The translations under genes and the position numbers were made by a program. DNA of 6,641 nucleotides. It comes from Alphaproteobacteria bacterium (GTDB lineage: Bacteria; Pseudomonadota; Alphaproteobacteria; Rickettsiales; UBA8987). The stretch covers positions 4,860 to 11,500 of the forward strand of contig JAHFPR010000041.1 in the NCBI GenBank assembly GCA_023269645.1. The letters run 5' to 3'. The notes beneath the pieces were generated by a model. That model worked only from the letters and a program-made list of their open reading frames with translations, was not told where the DNA came from and did no database searches. This document shows, piece by piece, positions 5,962 to 6,641 of the stretch. Position 1 is the first letter of the stretch; each line of letters begins with the position of its first letter.

Positions 5962-5965
5962 CTAG
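5962..5965. repeat. Target-site duplication CTAG, right copy
   Basis: This CTAG abuts the right inverted repeat and matches the left copy at 5129-5132. It lies one base from the stop codon of the - strand membrane-protein gene (5967-5969). Confidence 0.75.
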
Positions 5966-5966
5966 G

Positions 5967-6641
5967 CTATAATGCCGGCGCGCGGTAATTCGCCAGTCCG
6001 GACGCGACGAACACTGTGGCGATGTCATCCTTGTACACCTGTGTCCAGCGGCTATCGCGCGTGAGTTCCGGGATAAGGCGCGCGCCCTCAGTGTTACCCA
6101 GGAACCAGCCCTGTACACCGTATTTCTGTATCGCATCCTCAATCGGCTTGCCATCCAGCATATCCATATACACCTGCATCACTTCCGGAGGATAAGCGAT
6201 GGCCGCGCGCCCGTCCCCGAATACGAGATGCGTATCGTGGTTATAATAAATCATGTATCCGCCGAACCGGTAGCTGTTGAAGAAGCGCAGATGCGGGTAA
6301 TGATCGCGTAGAAATCCAAGCGCAGCCACGGGTGTATGGTCTTTATCAATCACACGATCCTGCTGGCTGAACAACTGCCGCGAAGGGGTGGCCACCAGCA
6401 GGATGCAGGCCAGCAGTGCCCCTCCCCAGGAGAGCAGCGTGGGATATGGCCGGAGCAGGGGCTCGGTTTCGCTTTTATGCAGCAGGCATTGCTCCAGGCT
6501 GCGCGCGAGCATGGGGGCAGATACCAGTGCCAGCACCGGGAAATTGCGGATGCTGAACAGCGCGCCGACCAGCCAGAGGGCGGTCAGTATTTTGTCGGCG
6601 TGAGGGATGGATTTCTCGCGGAAATCGGTGGCGAGGAGCAG
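5967..6641 (-). CDS. Polytopic membrane protein, C-terminal part (5' partial)
   Basis: The frame is open from the window's right edge to TAG (complement of 5967-5969), giving 224 residues. It has no start in view; a GTG at 6536 is internal, since in-frame family-like sequence continues upstream. Residues about 18-46 (LTALWLVGALFSIRNFPVLA) are one or two hydrophobic segments around an RN-FP turn, and residues 68-84 form a clear membrane helix. The rest is a soluble domain with NSYRFGGYMIYY (122-133), VFGDGRAAI (140-148) and late DSRWTQVYKDD. In other multi-spanning proteins of GT-C-like architecture I recall an N-x-Y-x-W/F-GGY-L-I then F-I-DGR-A-D pattern in the C-terminal envelope-side domain; this resemblance is from memory. 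The exact function is not recognisable. The C-terminus is intact despite the IS one base plus CTAG away. Confidence 0.8.
   Translation of the reverse strand: MLLATDFREKSIPHADKILTALWLVGALFSIRNFPVLALVSAPMLARSLEQCLLHKSETEPLLRPYPTLLSWGGALLACILLVATPSRQLFSQQDRVIDKDHTPVAALGFLRDHYPHLRFFNSYRFGGYMIYYNHDTHLVFGDGRAAIAYPPEVMQVYMDMLDGKPIEDAIQKYGVQGWFLGNTEGARLIPELTRDSRWTQVYKDDIATVFVASGLANYRAPAL

Noticed and set aside
5936..6154. 72-codon - strand open frame across the IS right end
   Set aside because: It spans the IS boundary and is in a different frame from the membrane protein that occupies the same strand.
6388..6603. 71-codon + strand open frame
   Set aside because: Antisense to the clearly membrane-protein-like frame on the - strand; no motif or ribosome binding site supports it.

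Overview
The window holds the 3' part of a very large repetitive surface or secreted exoprotein gene on the + strand, a complete small insertion sequence, and the 3' part of a membrane-protein gene on the - strand. A filamentous-haemagglutinin-type exoprotein with MBG repeats, an IS5-family element and a polytopic membrane protein with an envelope-side C-terminal domain together point to a Gram-negative bacterium, probably Pseudomonadota. The sequence alone does not fix the class or genus. The DNA is moderately GC-rich.

Layout. Positions 2-5104 (+) are one open frame of 1700 codons, cut at its 5' end by the window edge. In order it encodes: the conserved G-G-rich stretch ending in the TWLLDP motif (about 230-430); two homologous beta-helix modules, each carrying its own array of roughly 34-residue repeats (about 680-2086 and 2207-3058); a less repetitive region with the NFIN and WVIYS motifs and a CX4C cysteine pair (about 3060-3730); three MBG-like repeats (3734-4537); a 59-residue Ser/Gly linker (4547-4723); and a charged, hydrophilic C-terminal tail. 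There is no autotransporter barrel or other anchor, so two-partner secretion is the likely export route. The secretion-signal domain and any TpsB partner would lie to the left of the window.

Positions 5133-5961 are an 829-bp IS5-family element. It has 18-bp terminal inverted repeats (17 of 18 matching), a CTAG target duplication on both sides, and a DDE transposase split over two frames (-1 shift). Removing the element and one CTAG copy restores a convergent intergenic gap of about 29 bp. The IS therefore landed precisely between two genes and cut neither.

Positions 5967-6641 (-) are the C-terminal 224 codons of a polytopic membrane protein. Its envelope-side domain resembles the tails of GT-C-like or otherwise uncharacterised multi-spanning proteins. 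It is convergent with the exoprotein gene, and nothing visible links the two functionally.

I see no clearly new biological system. The points most worth checking are whether the split transposase frame is programmed or broken, the hairpin over its ribosome binding site, and the modular duplication within the exoprotein.
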